Source: Aalborgiella sp043740415 (GTDB taxonomy: Bacteria; Pseudomonadota; Gammaproteobacteria; Burkholderiales; Burkholderiaceae_C). Taken from it: a stretch of DNA of 6,824 nucleotides. Both the position numbers and the translations under genes were made by a program. This document shows, piece after piece, positions 1-5,022 of this stretch. The DNA lies in the NCBI GenBank assembly GCA_043740415.1, contig JAYUCJ010000260.1, positions 1-6,824 of the forward strand, in the 5' to 3' direction. A model generated the notes under the pieces. The model was given only the letters and a program-made list of their open reading frames with translations. It was not told the DNA's origin and ran no database searches. Positions within the stretch are counted from its first letter, which is position 1. The number at the start of each line of letters is the position of its first letter.

Positions 1-161
1 ATATAGGCATAGAAAACAGCGTTGCTGCATCGGCTAACTCGTTGATTTATATAGAGTCTATTTTGAACCACTATCTAACGTTGACATAGCCTAAATTTAT
101 AGTGTTTTGCGGTAATTTATTCAGATTTTATAGCCTGTATGATTTCTGCATGCAAGATATC
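1..161. other. AT-rich leader upstream of the permease gene
   Basis: No convincing gene is seen here. The stretch contains a perfect TTGACA hexamer at 81-86, but no good -10 box lies 16-18 bp downstream (TATAGT at 98-103 is too close). A better placed -10 is TATGAT at 138-143, with only a weak TTTATT at 115-120 as its -35. A short perfect palindrome, ATAGAgTCTAT, lies at 51-61. On the minus strand a frame beginning with GTG at 71 stays open to the window edge. It is only about 23 codons and resembles nothing I know, so I do not call it. Confidence 0.4.
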
Positions 162-896
162 ATGATCAACATTGTCCCCATGCTCATTATCTGCGCCGTT
201 GGCCTGGGCGCGGGCGTGCTGGGCGGGGTGATTGGTTTTGGCACCACCATTTTGCTGATGCCGCCCTTGGTGCATTTCTACGGCCCGATGCAAGCCGTGC
301 CCGTGATCGCCTTGGTCGCCATCGTCGCCAATCTCACCCGCGTGGCGCTGTGGTGGCGCAGTGTGGACTGGCGCGTGACCGCCGTTTACGCCGCCACGTC
401 GGTGCCAGCGGTCATTTTGGGTGCAAACACCTTGGTGCAGTTCAACCCACGGATGATTGAGTTGGTTTTGGGCAGCTTTTTGCTGCTGATGATCCCCATC
501 CGCCGCTGGCTGCGTCGCCAAAATTTCACCTTGCGTTTGCCGCACATGGCGGTGGTGGGCGCGGTGATCGGCTACCTTACCGGCATTGTGGCCTCCACAG
601 GTGCGATCAACACGCCGTTTTTCTTGGCCTACGGCTTGCTGAAAGGTGCCTACATAGGCACCGAAGCCGCCGCTTCCTTGGCCATGTTTTTGGCCAAAGG
701 CGCAACCTTCCACCAGCTAGGCGTGCTGGACAACCGTGCCATCCTGCAAGGCCTGCTGATAGGCGTTTTCGTGCTGGCAGGCTCCACCCTGTCAAAACGG
801 CTGGTGCTCAAACTTCCCGAAGAGCGCTTCTTGCAGCTGATGGAGGGTGTGATGCTGGTGTCTGGGTTGTCGATTTTGTGGATGGCTTGGCCTTGA
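162..896 (+). CDS. TSUP-family (TauE/SafE) membrane permease
   Basis: Encodes a 244-residue polytopic inner-membrane protein of the sulfite exporter TauE/SafE family (TSUP, formerly DUF81). Family members move small anions such as sulfite, sulfoacetate or other organic sulfur compounds; the substrate here cannot be told. Visible marks are two TauE-type half repeats, each opening with a glycine-rich helix: GGVIGFGTTILLMPPLV at residues 21-37 and GYLTGIVASTGAINTPFFL at 137-155. There are about seven to eight hydrophobic segments, a basic loop RRWLRRQ (114-120), and a last helix running to the C-terminus. The length is normal for the family. The frame is open from a GTG at 102, with further ATGs at 150, 162 and 180. 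I prefer 162 because the added N-terminal residues are cysteine- and phenylalanine-rich and AT-rich and lie outside the conserved core, but no start has a good ribosome site. GC and codon use match the host-like glcB, so this is probably resident rather than part of the island. It ends just before the toxin-antitoxin promoter and no obvious terminator follows it. Confidence 0.85.
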   Translation: MINIVPMLIICAVGLGAGVLGGVIGFGTTILLMPPLVHFYGPMQAVPVIALVAIVANLTRVALWWRSVDWRVTAVYAATSVPAVILGANTLVQFNPRMIELVLGSFLLLMIPIRRWLRRQNFTLRLPHMAVVGAVIGYLTGIVASTGAINTPFFLAYGLLKGAYIGTEAAASLAMFLAKGATFHQLGVLDNRAILQGLLIGVFVLAGSTLSKRLVLKLPEERFLQLMEGVMLVSGLSILWMAWP

Positions 897-897
897 T

Positions 898-926
898 TTG
901 CTCAAACATTGCAATATAGCTACAAT
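898..926 (+). promoter_or_regulatory. Predicted sigma-70 promoter of the RHH-PIN pair
   Basis: TTGCTC (898-903) and TACAAT (921-926) are separated by 17 bp. The -10 matches the consensus at five of six positions and the -35 at three. Transcription would start near 933, inside the palindrome at 931-950, which is the usual arrangement for an autoregulated antitoxin operon. The -35 begins two bases after the permease stop codon. Confidence 0.5.
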
Positions 927-930
927 TCAA

Positions 931-950
931 GTGTTTACGCAGATAAACAC
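931..950. promoter_or_regulatory. Palindromic operator candidate for the RHH antitoxin
   Basis: A perfect inverted repeat, GTGTTTA-cgcaga-TAAACAC, with 7-bp arms and a 6-bp spacer. It lies immediately after the predicted -10 box and 22 bp before the antitoxin start codon, so it covers the expected transcription start. Ribbon-helix-helix antitoxins normally bind such palindromes as dimers or tetramers and repress their own operon. That this protein binds here is inferred from position only. Confidence 0.55.
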
Positions 951-972
951 ACAAACACATAGAAGGCACGCC

Positions 973-1296
973 ATGTCAACTTTAGCTAGCTCATCTACAA
1001 ACAGCAACCCAGCCCGTTGGAACTTGGTCATCTCCGAGCAAACCAACATAGCCGTACGCAGCTTTTTGGCGCTCAAAGGCTTCAAAAAGGGCGATTTGTC
1101 CAGCTTTGTGGAAGAAGCCGTGCGTTGGCGCGTGTTTGACCAAACCTTGAACGAAGCCCGCAGCGGCTTTGATGGTTTGCAAGTCGACGAAGCGCAAAAC
1201 ATGCTGGAAGAGGCCTTGGCCGAGGTTCGTGCGGAAGGATTAACAACGGGTCGGTATGCCGCCTTCTCCTCCAAATCTACTTCTAAGAAAGCCTAA
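973..1296 (+). CDS. Ribbon-helix-helix antitoxin of a type II TA pair
   Basis: A 107-residue protein predicted to neutralise the PIN toxin encoded 8 bp downstream and to repress the shared operon. After a polar tail (residues 1-14), the segment RWNLVISEQ (15-23) fits the DNA-contacting beta strand of a CopG/MetJ-like ribbon-helix-helix fold. Two helices follow, about 24-36 and 41-63, the second containing LSSFVEEAVRWRVFDQTL. The charged, helical remainder (64-107, ending in a lysine-rich tail) is where such antitoxins usually wrap around the toxin. The frame is open back to 898, but the start at 973 is chosen because AGAAGG (961-966) sits 6 bp upstream, and because the longer version would read through the palindromic operator. 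The fold is assigned from its pattern, with no strong family signature. The partner gene makes the antitoxin role quite likely. Confidence 0.75.
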   Translation: MSTLASSSTNSNPARWNLVISEQTNIAVRSFLALKGFKKGDLSSFVEEAVRWRVFDQTLNEARSGFDGLQVDEAQNMLEEALAEVRAEGLTTGRYAAFSSKSTSKKA

Positions 1297-1304
1297 GCAC
1301 CACC

Positions 1305-1721
1305 ATGCGCGTGGTGCTAGATACCAATATTCTCGTAAGCGCCCTGTTGCTGACCCACTCAGCCCCCGCACAAGCCGTCATCGCGTGGCGGCGCGGTCAG
1401 TTTGAGCTGGTGACCTGCGAACTGCAACTGCAAGAACTGCGCGACGTCACCCGCCGCCCCAAAATCCGCACCCTCATCCGCCCCGCCATGGCTGGCGAAT
1501 TGGTCAACCAACTGCGTAGCATGGCGCTGATGGTTGACAAACTCCCCCCCGTCGATGTCTCGCCCGACCCGTTTGACAACTTCTTGCTATCACTCGCGCA
1601 AGCGGCGCAAGCCGATGTGCTGGTGTCCGGCGACAAACGCGGGATTTTGGATTTGAAAGCGCACGGGACGTGTAGGATTTTGACGGTTCGGGGGGTTTTG
1701 GATGGGTTGAATCTTAGATAG
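1305..1721 (+). CDS. PIN-family RNase toxin (COG1569/TIGR00305 type)
   Basis: A 138-residue PIN-domain protein of the group usually annotated as 'putative toxin-antitoxin system toxin component, PIN family'. PIN toxins are Mg2+/Mn2+-dependent endoribonucleases that cut tRNA, rRNA or mRNA when free of antitoxin. The acidic active-site set is visible: D6 in VVLDTNIL, E44 in LQELRDV, D88 and D91 in DPFDNFLLSLA, and D110 in LVSGDKRGIL. The domain fills the whole protein and the length is typical, so it looks intact. The ATG lies 8 bp after the antitoxin stop with no Shine-Dalgarno motif of its own, which points to translational coupling and lower toxin output. No terminator hairpin follows, so transcription may run on toward the next pair. 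The RNA target is unknown. Confidence 0.88.
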   Translation: MRVVLDTNILVSALLLTHSAPAQAVIAWRRGQFELVTCELQLQELRDVTRRPKIRTLIRPAMAGELVNQLRSMALMVDKLPPVDVSPDPFDNFLLSLAQAAQADVLVSGDKRGILDLKAHGTCRILTVRGVLDGLNLR

Positions 1722-1735
1722 ATACTGTATATATA
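1707..1735 (+). promoter_or_regulatory. Possible promoter for the ImmA/IrrE-DUF4411 pair
   Basis: TTGAAT (1707-1712) lies inside the last codons of the PIN gene and is followed after 17 bp by TATATA (1730-1735). Each box matches the consensus at four positions. Transcription would begin near 1742 and leave a leader of about 130 nt. A second option is TTGACT at 1774-1779, but it has no good -10. The call is tentative. Confidence 0.3.
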
Positions 1736-1742
1736 ACCATAA
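1723..1742. promoter_or_regulatory. LexA-box-like sequence over the -10 region
   Basis: TACTGTATATATAACCATAA agrees with the Escherichia coli LexA consensus (TACTGTATATATATACAGTA) at 16 of 20 positions. The left half is perfect, but the right core reads CAT instead of CAG. It overlaps the candidate -10 box. It may simply be an AT-rich coincidence. Confidence 0.25.
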
Positions 1743-1789
1743 AAATTAAACTCTTTCCTTCTTTCAGCTATGATTGACTTAAGCTTGAA

Positions 1790-1805
1790 GTGAAACAGTT
1801 TTCAC
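1790..1805. promoter_or_regulatory. Inverted repeat, operator candidate for the second pair
   Basis: GTGAAA-cagt-TTTCAC is a perfect 6-bp inverted repeat with a 4-bp spacer in the 153-bp gap between the first PIN gene and the XRE-ImmA/IrrE gene. XRE-type repressors commonly bind short dyads of this size. The site lies 70 bp upstream of the start codon. Assignment to this repressor is inference. Confidence 0.3.
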
Positions 1806-1874
1806 ATAGCCTTTTAACAAATAAGTTTGATTTCCATTTCATGACTAATCATTTTCATCAGGCGGTAATAGCTC

Positions 1875-3050
1875 ATGCGAGCTGAACCAGTTGTTGGCGT
1901 TGAACCTTCGGTCATTCGCTGGGCGCGCGAATCAATGGGTATGTCTGTTGAAGATGTTGCGATCAAAGTAAAGCGGCCACTTGATGAAGTCATAGCTTGG
2001 GAAACTAAAGAGGGTGCATCACCGACTTATTCGCAATTAGAAAGTCTTGCTTATAAAGTGTTCAAACGCCCATTGGCGATTTTCTTCCTGCCTGCTCCTC
2101 CTGACGAGATTCAGCCAGTACGCGAGTTCAGATCACTGCCAGACGCGGATTTACTCGCGCTTCATGCAGATACCTTTGTTCAAGTGCGCAAAGCACATGC
2201 GTATCAAATTACGTTAAAAGAAGTGTTTGAAGGTAAGAACCCTAGCTCTCAGTTACTCGCAAATTTAGCATCACTTGATATGCAACAGTCCGTCGCAACT
2301 CAAAGTCTTGCCGTTAGAGAAGCATTAGGAATATCACTTAATACTCAGCTCGATTGGAAATCTGACGATATTGCATTGAAAAAGTGGCGCGAAGCAGTGG
2401 AGCGTCTCGGTATTTTTGTGTTTAAAGCACCATTTAAGCAAAAAGATATCTCTGGATTTTGTCTGCTAGATGCAGATTTTCCGCTAATTTACTTGAATAA
2501 CAGCACCACAAAAACTCGTCAGATTTTTAGTCTTCTGCATGAGTTAGCTCATTTGCTTTTAAATGTTAGTGGCATTAGTAAGTTTGAAACCTCTTACGTT
2601 AGGGAGCTTCCAGTTACTGAGCGTCGCATTGAACAATTTTGCAACAAATTCGCTGCTGAAATTTTAATTCCTTCCGCTGACTTTGCACGACAAATTGCAA
2701 ATCTTCCTAATAACGCAGAATTAATGCAAGACCAAATTTTCGTTAACTTAGCTGCTCGTTATGGCGTTAGTCGTGAAGCGATATTGCGCCGTTTCCTAGA
2801 TCTTGAGCGTGTCAGCCATGCGTTTTATGAACTAAAAGCAAAATTCTGGGCTGGTCAGAAAAAAGCGGCGTCAGGCGGTGATTGGTATGCCTCACAAAAT
2901 ACCTACTTGAGCGATCGTTTTGCTAAAGAAGTCGTTAGTCGACATTATCGAAATCAATTTACCGTTGAGCAAGCGTCAGACTTTTTAGGCATCAAAGCAA
3001 AGAATTTTGCTGGATTAGAAGAGCGTATCCTCAAGGGAGCCGCTGCATGA
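1875..3050 (+). CDS. XRE HTH + ImmA/IrrE zinc peptidase (antitoxin-like regulator)
   Basis: A 391-residue protein fusing a DNA-binding domain to an ImmA/IrrE (COG2856) metallopeptidase. Residues about 10-70 form an XRE-like helix-turn-helix (SVIRWARESMGMSVEDVAIK, then a recognition-helix region, then ESLAYKVFKRPLAIFFLP, a phrase typical of this family). The peptidase carries the zinc motif HELAH at 222-226. The downstream motif RRIEQFCNKFAAEILIP (251-267) contains E253, the probable third ligand. The C-terminal part (about 335-385, WYASQNTYLS... to LGIKAKNFAGLEERI) is the extra helical module often seen when the partner is DUF4411. ImmA-type enzymes cleave phage or ICE repressors and IrrE/PprI-type enzymes cleave DdrO. 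Here repressor and protease share one chain, so self-cleavage or cleavage of the partner is possible (inference). The ATG at 1875 has a weak GGCGG (1861-1865) 9 bp upstream. The stop overlaps the nuclease start by 4 nt. The gene is visibly more AT-rich than glcB or the permease gene, a sign of transfer. Confidence 0.88.
   Translation: MRAEPVVGVEPSVIRWARESMGMSVEDVAIKVKRPLDEVIAWETKEGASPTYSQLESLAYKVFKRPLAIFFLPAPPDEIQPVREFRSLPDADLLALHADTFVQVRKAHAYQITLKEVFEGKNPSSQLLANLASLDMQQSVATQSLAVREALGISLNTQLDWKSDDIALKKWREAVERLGIFVFKAPFKQKDISGFCLLDADFPLIYLNNSTTKTRQIFSLLHELAHLLLNVSGISKFETSYVRELPVTERRIEQFCNKFAAEILIPSADFARQIANLPNNAELMQDQIFVNLAARYGVSREAILRRFLDLERVSHAFYELKAKFWAGQKKAASGGDWYASQNTYLSDRFAKEVVSRHYRNQFTVEQASDFLGIKAKNFAGLEERILKGAAA
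3033..3039 (+). promoter_or_regulatory. Ribosome binding site of the DUF4411 gene
   Basis: AAGGGAG lies inside the last codons of the peptidase gene, 7 bp before the overlapping ATGA (3047-3050). It is stronger than the site in front of the upstream gene. The nuclease can therefore be translated efficiently, both by re-initiation and independently. Confidence 0.65.
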
Positions 3051-3523
3051 TTTATGTGTTCGACACGAGCTCTCTAAGTAAATTAAAGCACTTCTTTCCT
3101 AAAGTTTTTAAATCTGTATGGACTGGCTTGGATTCATTAGTCCAAGCTGGCGAGTTAATCTCTACGCGTGAAGTTTGGAATGAAATTGAGCGAGGCGATG
3201 TAGACCAATACACGAACCAATGGCTTAAAGATCGTAAGCAAATTTTCACAACACCAACTGCTGATGAGTTGAGATTTGTCGCACAAATCTTTCAAATCCA
3301 ACACTTTCAGTCACTTATTGGTGAAAAGCAACGCTTAGTTGGCACTCCAGTAGCTGATCCCTTCATCATTGCCTGCGCAAAAATTCGCAAAGGAACTGTC
3401 GTGACTGAAGAACGAATCAAACCTAATGCAGCAAAAATTCCAAATGTTTGCCTACATCCAAGCGTGGATGTACCTTGCATTGACCTTGAAACTTTTATGC
3501 AAAAGCAAGGTTGGACTTTTTAA
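3047..3523 (+). CDS. DUF4411 PIN-like nuclease (toxin candidate)
   Basis: A 158-residue protein of the DUF4411 family, a PIN-like fold group that regularly follows XRE-ImmA/IrrE genes. The presumed metal-binding acids are visible: D6 in YVFDTSSLSKLK, E46 in EVWNEIERG, D104 in GTPVADPFIIACA, and E121/E122 in VVTEER. DTSSL replaces the DTN of classical PIN proteins, which is the norm for DUF4411. N127 in IKPNAAKIPNVC is also typical. The length agrees with the family, so the gene looks intact. It overlaps the peptidase gene by 4 nt (ATGA), so the two proteins are made together, and the pair ends at a strong terminator (3535-3560). By analogy it is an RNase held in check by the upstream protein. 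Direct evidence for RNA cleavage is, as far as I know, thin for this family. Base composition is AT-rich like its partner. Confidence 0.88.
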   Translation: MIYVFDTSSLSKLKHFFPKVFKSVWTGLDSLVQAGELISTREVWNEIERGDVDQYTNQWLKDRKQIFTTPTADELRFVAQIFQIQHFQSLIGEKQRLVGTPVADPFIIACAKIRKGTVVTEERIKPNAAKIPNVCLHPSVDVPCIDLETFMQKQGWTF

Positions 3524-3534
3524 AAATTAAATGA

Positions 3535-3560
3535 AAAACAGCACCCGCAGGTGCTGTTTT
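3535..3560. terminator. Bidirectional rho-independent terminator after DUF4411
   Basis: AAAACAGCACC (3535-3545) pairs perfectly with GGTGCTGTTTT (3550-3560) around the loop CGCA. The 11-bp stem carries a T run on its plus-strand side and an A run on the other, so it can stop transcription both ways. It begins 11 bp after the DUF4411 stop. The same hairpin recurs at 5632-5657, between the third pair and glcB. Confidence 0.9.
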
Positions 3561-3569
3561 ACTCATTTC

Positions 3570-3588
3570 AGAGGCAATTTTCGCCTCT
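3570..3588. repeat. Small hairpin next to the terminator
   Basis: AGAGGC (3570-3575) and GCCTCT (3583-3588) form a 6-bp stem around a 7-nt loop. In the second copy the outer part is weakened by a C-to-A change at 5684. It probably belongs to the convergent terminator region. Confidence 0.5.
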
Positions 3589-3604
3589 AGCCGGCGTATT
3601 TATT

Positions 3605-3639
3605 GCCTAAGAAGCTATGAAATAGATAGCAACTTAGGC
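3605..3639. repeat. Two-tier hairpin, GCCTAAG/CTTAGGC around GCTAT/ATAGC
   Basis: The outer arms GCCTAAG (3605-3611) and CTTAGGC (3633-3639) and the inner arms GCTAT (3614-3618) and ATAGC (3626-3630) are separated by matching AA/AA bulges, with a 7-nt loop. The second copy keeps the inner stem (5711-5715 with 5723-5727). It changes the adjacent outer pair G-C to A-T on both sides (5708 and 5730), which fits a conserved structure. I recall GCTAT-N-ATAGC elements as common between genes in Comamonadaceae. Confidence 0.6.
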
Positions 3640-3646
3640 GGCTAAA

Positions 3647-3752
3647 TTACGCCTCGCCCGTCATCACCTTCAAACGCCAAGCATGTAACAACGGCTCGAT
3701 GTAGCCGCTTGGTTGCTCTAGGCGCGTCAACTCCAAGTCTGTCGCGGCTTTG
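3647..3752 (-). pseudogene. glcB: Orphan 3' fragment of a diverged glcB
   Basis: Read on the minus strand, this stretch encodes the last about 34 residues of malate synthase G and its TAA stop (3647-3649): KAATDLELTRLEQPSG, then YIEPLLHAWRLKV and MTGEA. The intact gene reads KAATDLVFKGLEQPSG, YTEPLLHAWRLKV and KAGEA. The fragment differs at about 15 of 103 bases with no frameshift, and several changes are silent or conservative. It therefore diverged as part of a working gene before being stranded here. It has no start and no upstream coding region: the match ends at 3752 and the frame closes at a stop further upstream. It is a recombination scar and not an expressed gene. Confidence 0.85.
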
Positions 3753-3837
3753 CGATCCAGTTGAGTGTGGGTATGTGGGGAGCTTTTCGCTAATTGAACC
3801 TAATGATTGTTGTATTCTCGGAGCAAAATACACACAC

Positions 3838-3856
3838 AAACTTGATAAAACTTGAT
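3838..3856. promoter_or_regulatory. Direct repeat AAACTTGAT x2 over the -35
   Basis: Two identical 9-bp words start 10 bp apart, so they face the same side of the helix. The second one overlaps the predicted -35 box TTGATT. This is a plausible repressor or activator site, perhaps for the HTH protein encoded directly downstream (inference). Confidence 0.35.
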
Positions 3857-3879
3857 TTACATAGCTTTTACGCCATAAT
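3852..3879 (+). promoter_or_regulatory. Predicted promoter of the third pair, leaderless mRNA
   Basis: TTGATT (3852-3857) and CATAAT (3874-3879) are separated by 16 bp. The -10 matches five of six consensus positions and the -35 four. Transcription would start about 7 nt further on, at 3885-3889, which is at or just before the ATG at 3889. No Shine-Dalgarno motif precedes that ATG, which fits a leaderless transcript. Confidence 0.5.
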
Positions 3880-3888
3880 CTACCTCTT

Positions 3889-5022
3889 ATGCACAAAGTT
3901 ATCCACAGCGAATCCATCAAAGCTGCACTGACGGCTCGCGGATGGAGTCAGGACAAGCTGGCAAAAGAAATCGGCGAATCTCCGCAATTGGTGTCGCTTT
4001 GGTTTCAAGGTAAACATTTTCCGCGCCCGGAAAAATTGCTGAAACTGGCTACGACCCTTATGTTGGGCTTTGACCAGTTGGTCATGCCTGACGCCAACCA
4101 AGCCATTATTGCCTTCCGTAAAAAAGCGGGCGCTAAAACCACAGACGAACATATTGTTAAAGCGCAAGCTATGGCAGCGCTGCTAAAACCATTGGTAGAG
4201 TACCTGCCACAGCGGCGTGCCTTGCACACACTGCTGCCGAATCCGTCAATCGACTATGCCAAATTGCAAAACGCTGTGGCAGAAGTACGTGGACGATTGG
4301 GCATAGGCGCACAAGCTGTCCTGGGCTACACACACCTGATCAAAGAGTTTAAGGATAACGACGCACTCTTGGTGCCGGTGCTATGGGGTGAAAAGCAAAA
4401 CCACAAGAATGCGCTGCACATCTTGCTGCCAGCAGACAAAGTCACTTTTGTGTACCTGAACCTGGATACACACCTGGAAGATTTCAAATTCTGGATGGCC
4501 CACGAGCTGGCGCATGTGTACACCCCCGATTTGGCTGGCACGAACGAAGGCGAGGATTTTGCCGACGCCTTTGCTGGCGCGCTGCTGTTTCCACAAAGCT
4601 GTGCTGAAGCGGCCTATGCAAAAACCAGTCAATGCCGTGGGGCAACGACGATGTTGAACTCGCTGCTTGAGTCCGCTCACGCGCATTCAATTTCGCTTTA
4701 CACCGTCTTCAGGCAGGTTCAAAACTTCGCGCATGCGAAAGGATTGCCACCGCTTCCACTGTTGGATACGCAAGTTCACGCAACACGAAACAATCAACGC
4801 AATGGCCTCGTCAGCGAGACTTTGTTTGAGCCGATGCCGCCTAAATCCGAGGATTTGATTGCAGTCACGGCGCATGTCTTTGATTCTGCTTTTTTCATCG
4901 CCCTGAAACAAATGCTCATCGAACGCGGTACAGGCGCGGGCTATGTGCAGCAGATTCTGGATATTGGCTTGCAAGATGCCATGGCATTGCATAGCGCCTT
5001 GCTTGGAGAGTCAGTCCATTGA
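3889..5022 (+). CDS. XRE HTH + ImmA/IrrE zinc peptidase, second type
   Basis: A 377-residue protein with the same two-part design as the 1875-3050 gene but little shared sequence outside the motifs. Residues about 9-56 form a clear Cro/C1-type helix-turn-helix (IKAALTARGWSQDKLAKEIG, then ESPQLVSLWFQGKHFPRPEK). The zinc motif HELAH is at 205-209 and is followed by EDFADAFAGALLFP (222-235), whose E222 is the probable third ligand. The C-terminal 60 residues are helical and differ from the C-terminal module of the other protein. The likely role is an operon repressor that also restrains the PIN-like partner, with the peptidase releasing repression or the nuclease on a signal (inference from ImmA and IrrE). 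The ATG at 3889 starts a frame with no ribosome site but a promoter at the right place for a leaderless message. The stop overlaps the next gene by 4 nt. Base composition is intermediate between the AT-rich second pair and glcB. Confidence 0.87.
   Translation: MHKVIHSESIKAALTARGWSQDKLAKEIGESPQLVSLWFQGKHFPRPEKLLKLATTLMLGFDQLVMPDANQAIIAFRKKAGAKTTDEHIVKAQAMAALLKPLVEYLPQRRALHTLLPNPSIDYAKLQNAVAEVRGRLGIGAQAVLGYTHLIKEFKDNDALLVPVLWGEKQNHKNALHILLPADKVTFVYLNLDTHLEDFKFWMAHELAHVYTPDLAGTNEGEDFADAFAGALLFPQSCAEAAYAKTSQCRGATTMLNSLLESAHAHSISLYTVFRQVQNFAHAKGLPPLPLLDTQVHATRNNQRNGLVSETLFEPMPPKSEDLIAVTAHVFDSAFFIALKQMLIERGTGAGYVQQILDIGLQDAMALHSALLGESVH
5005..5010 (+). promoter_or_regulatory. Ribosome binding site deciding the TTG start
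   Basis: GGAGAG lies 8 bp before the TTG at 5019. It supports translation from this rare start codon, although no ATG occurs near the conserved LLDTN motif. The TTGA overlap with the upstream stop (5019-5022) also allows coupling. Confidence 0.65.

Larger units (their letters stand above)
3534..3752. repeat. First copy of the glcB-tail/terminator repeat
   Basis: This stretch matches 5631-5873 in the same orientation. The first 53 bp (3534-3586 against 5631-5683) are identical. The next 60 bp are similar but diverged, and they lack the 26-bp palindromic insert of the other copy. The last about 103 bp (3650-3752) match the end of glcB with about 15 mismatches and no indel. Similarity stops abruptly after 3752. 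The two copies bracket the third gene pair as direct repeats about 2.1 kb apart. Confidence 0.85.
3753..3888. other. Regulatory gap ahead of the third pair
   Basis: AT-rich and without a gene. It contains the inverted repeat TGTATT-N10-AATACA (3811-3816 and 3827-3832), two copies of AAACTTGAT spaced by 10 bp (3838-3846 and 3848-3856), and the promoter described separately. The motif ACATAGC-TTTTA at 3859-3870 has a near copy, ACATAGCCTTTTA, at 1803-1815 in front of the second pair. Confidence 0.5.

Noticed and set aside
1..100. Possible end of an insertion sequence or of a minus-strand gene at the left edge
   Set aside because: The wording vaguely resembles the edge of an insertion sequence, and a short GTG-led minus-strand frame is open to the edge, but no terminal repeat, transposase motif or recognisable peptide supports either.
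102..161. Extended N-terminus of the permease from a GTG at 102
   Set aside because: The added 20 residues are Cys/Phe-rich, AT-rich and without a ribosome site, and the conserved family core starts after 162. The upstream start cannot be fully excluded.
117..713. 198-residue open frame on the minus strand opposite the permease gene
   Set aside because: It has many His, Gln and Gly residues in a pattern typical of antisense of a GC-rich membrane gene, with no family motif, while the plus-strand frame is a clear TSUP protein.
3642..3920. 92-residue minus-strand open frame over the repeat and the promoter of pair 3
   Set aside because: It runs in a different frame from the recognisable glcB remnant, crosses its end, and shows no protein-like motif. 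The remnant explains the coding-like signal.
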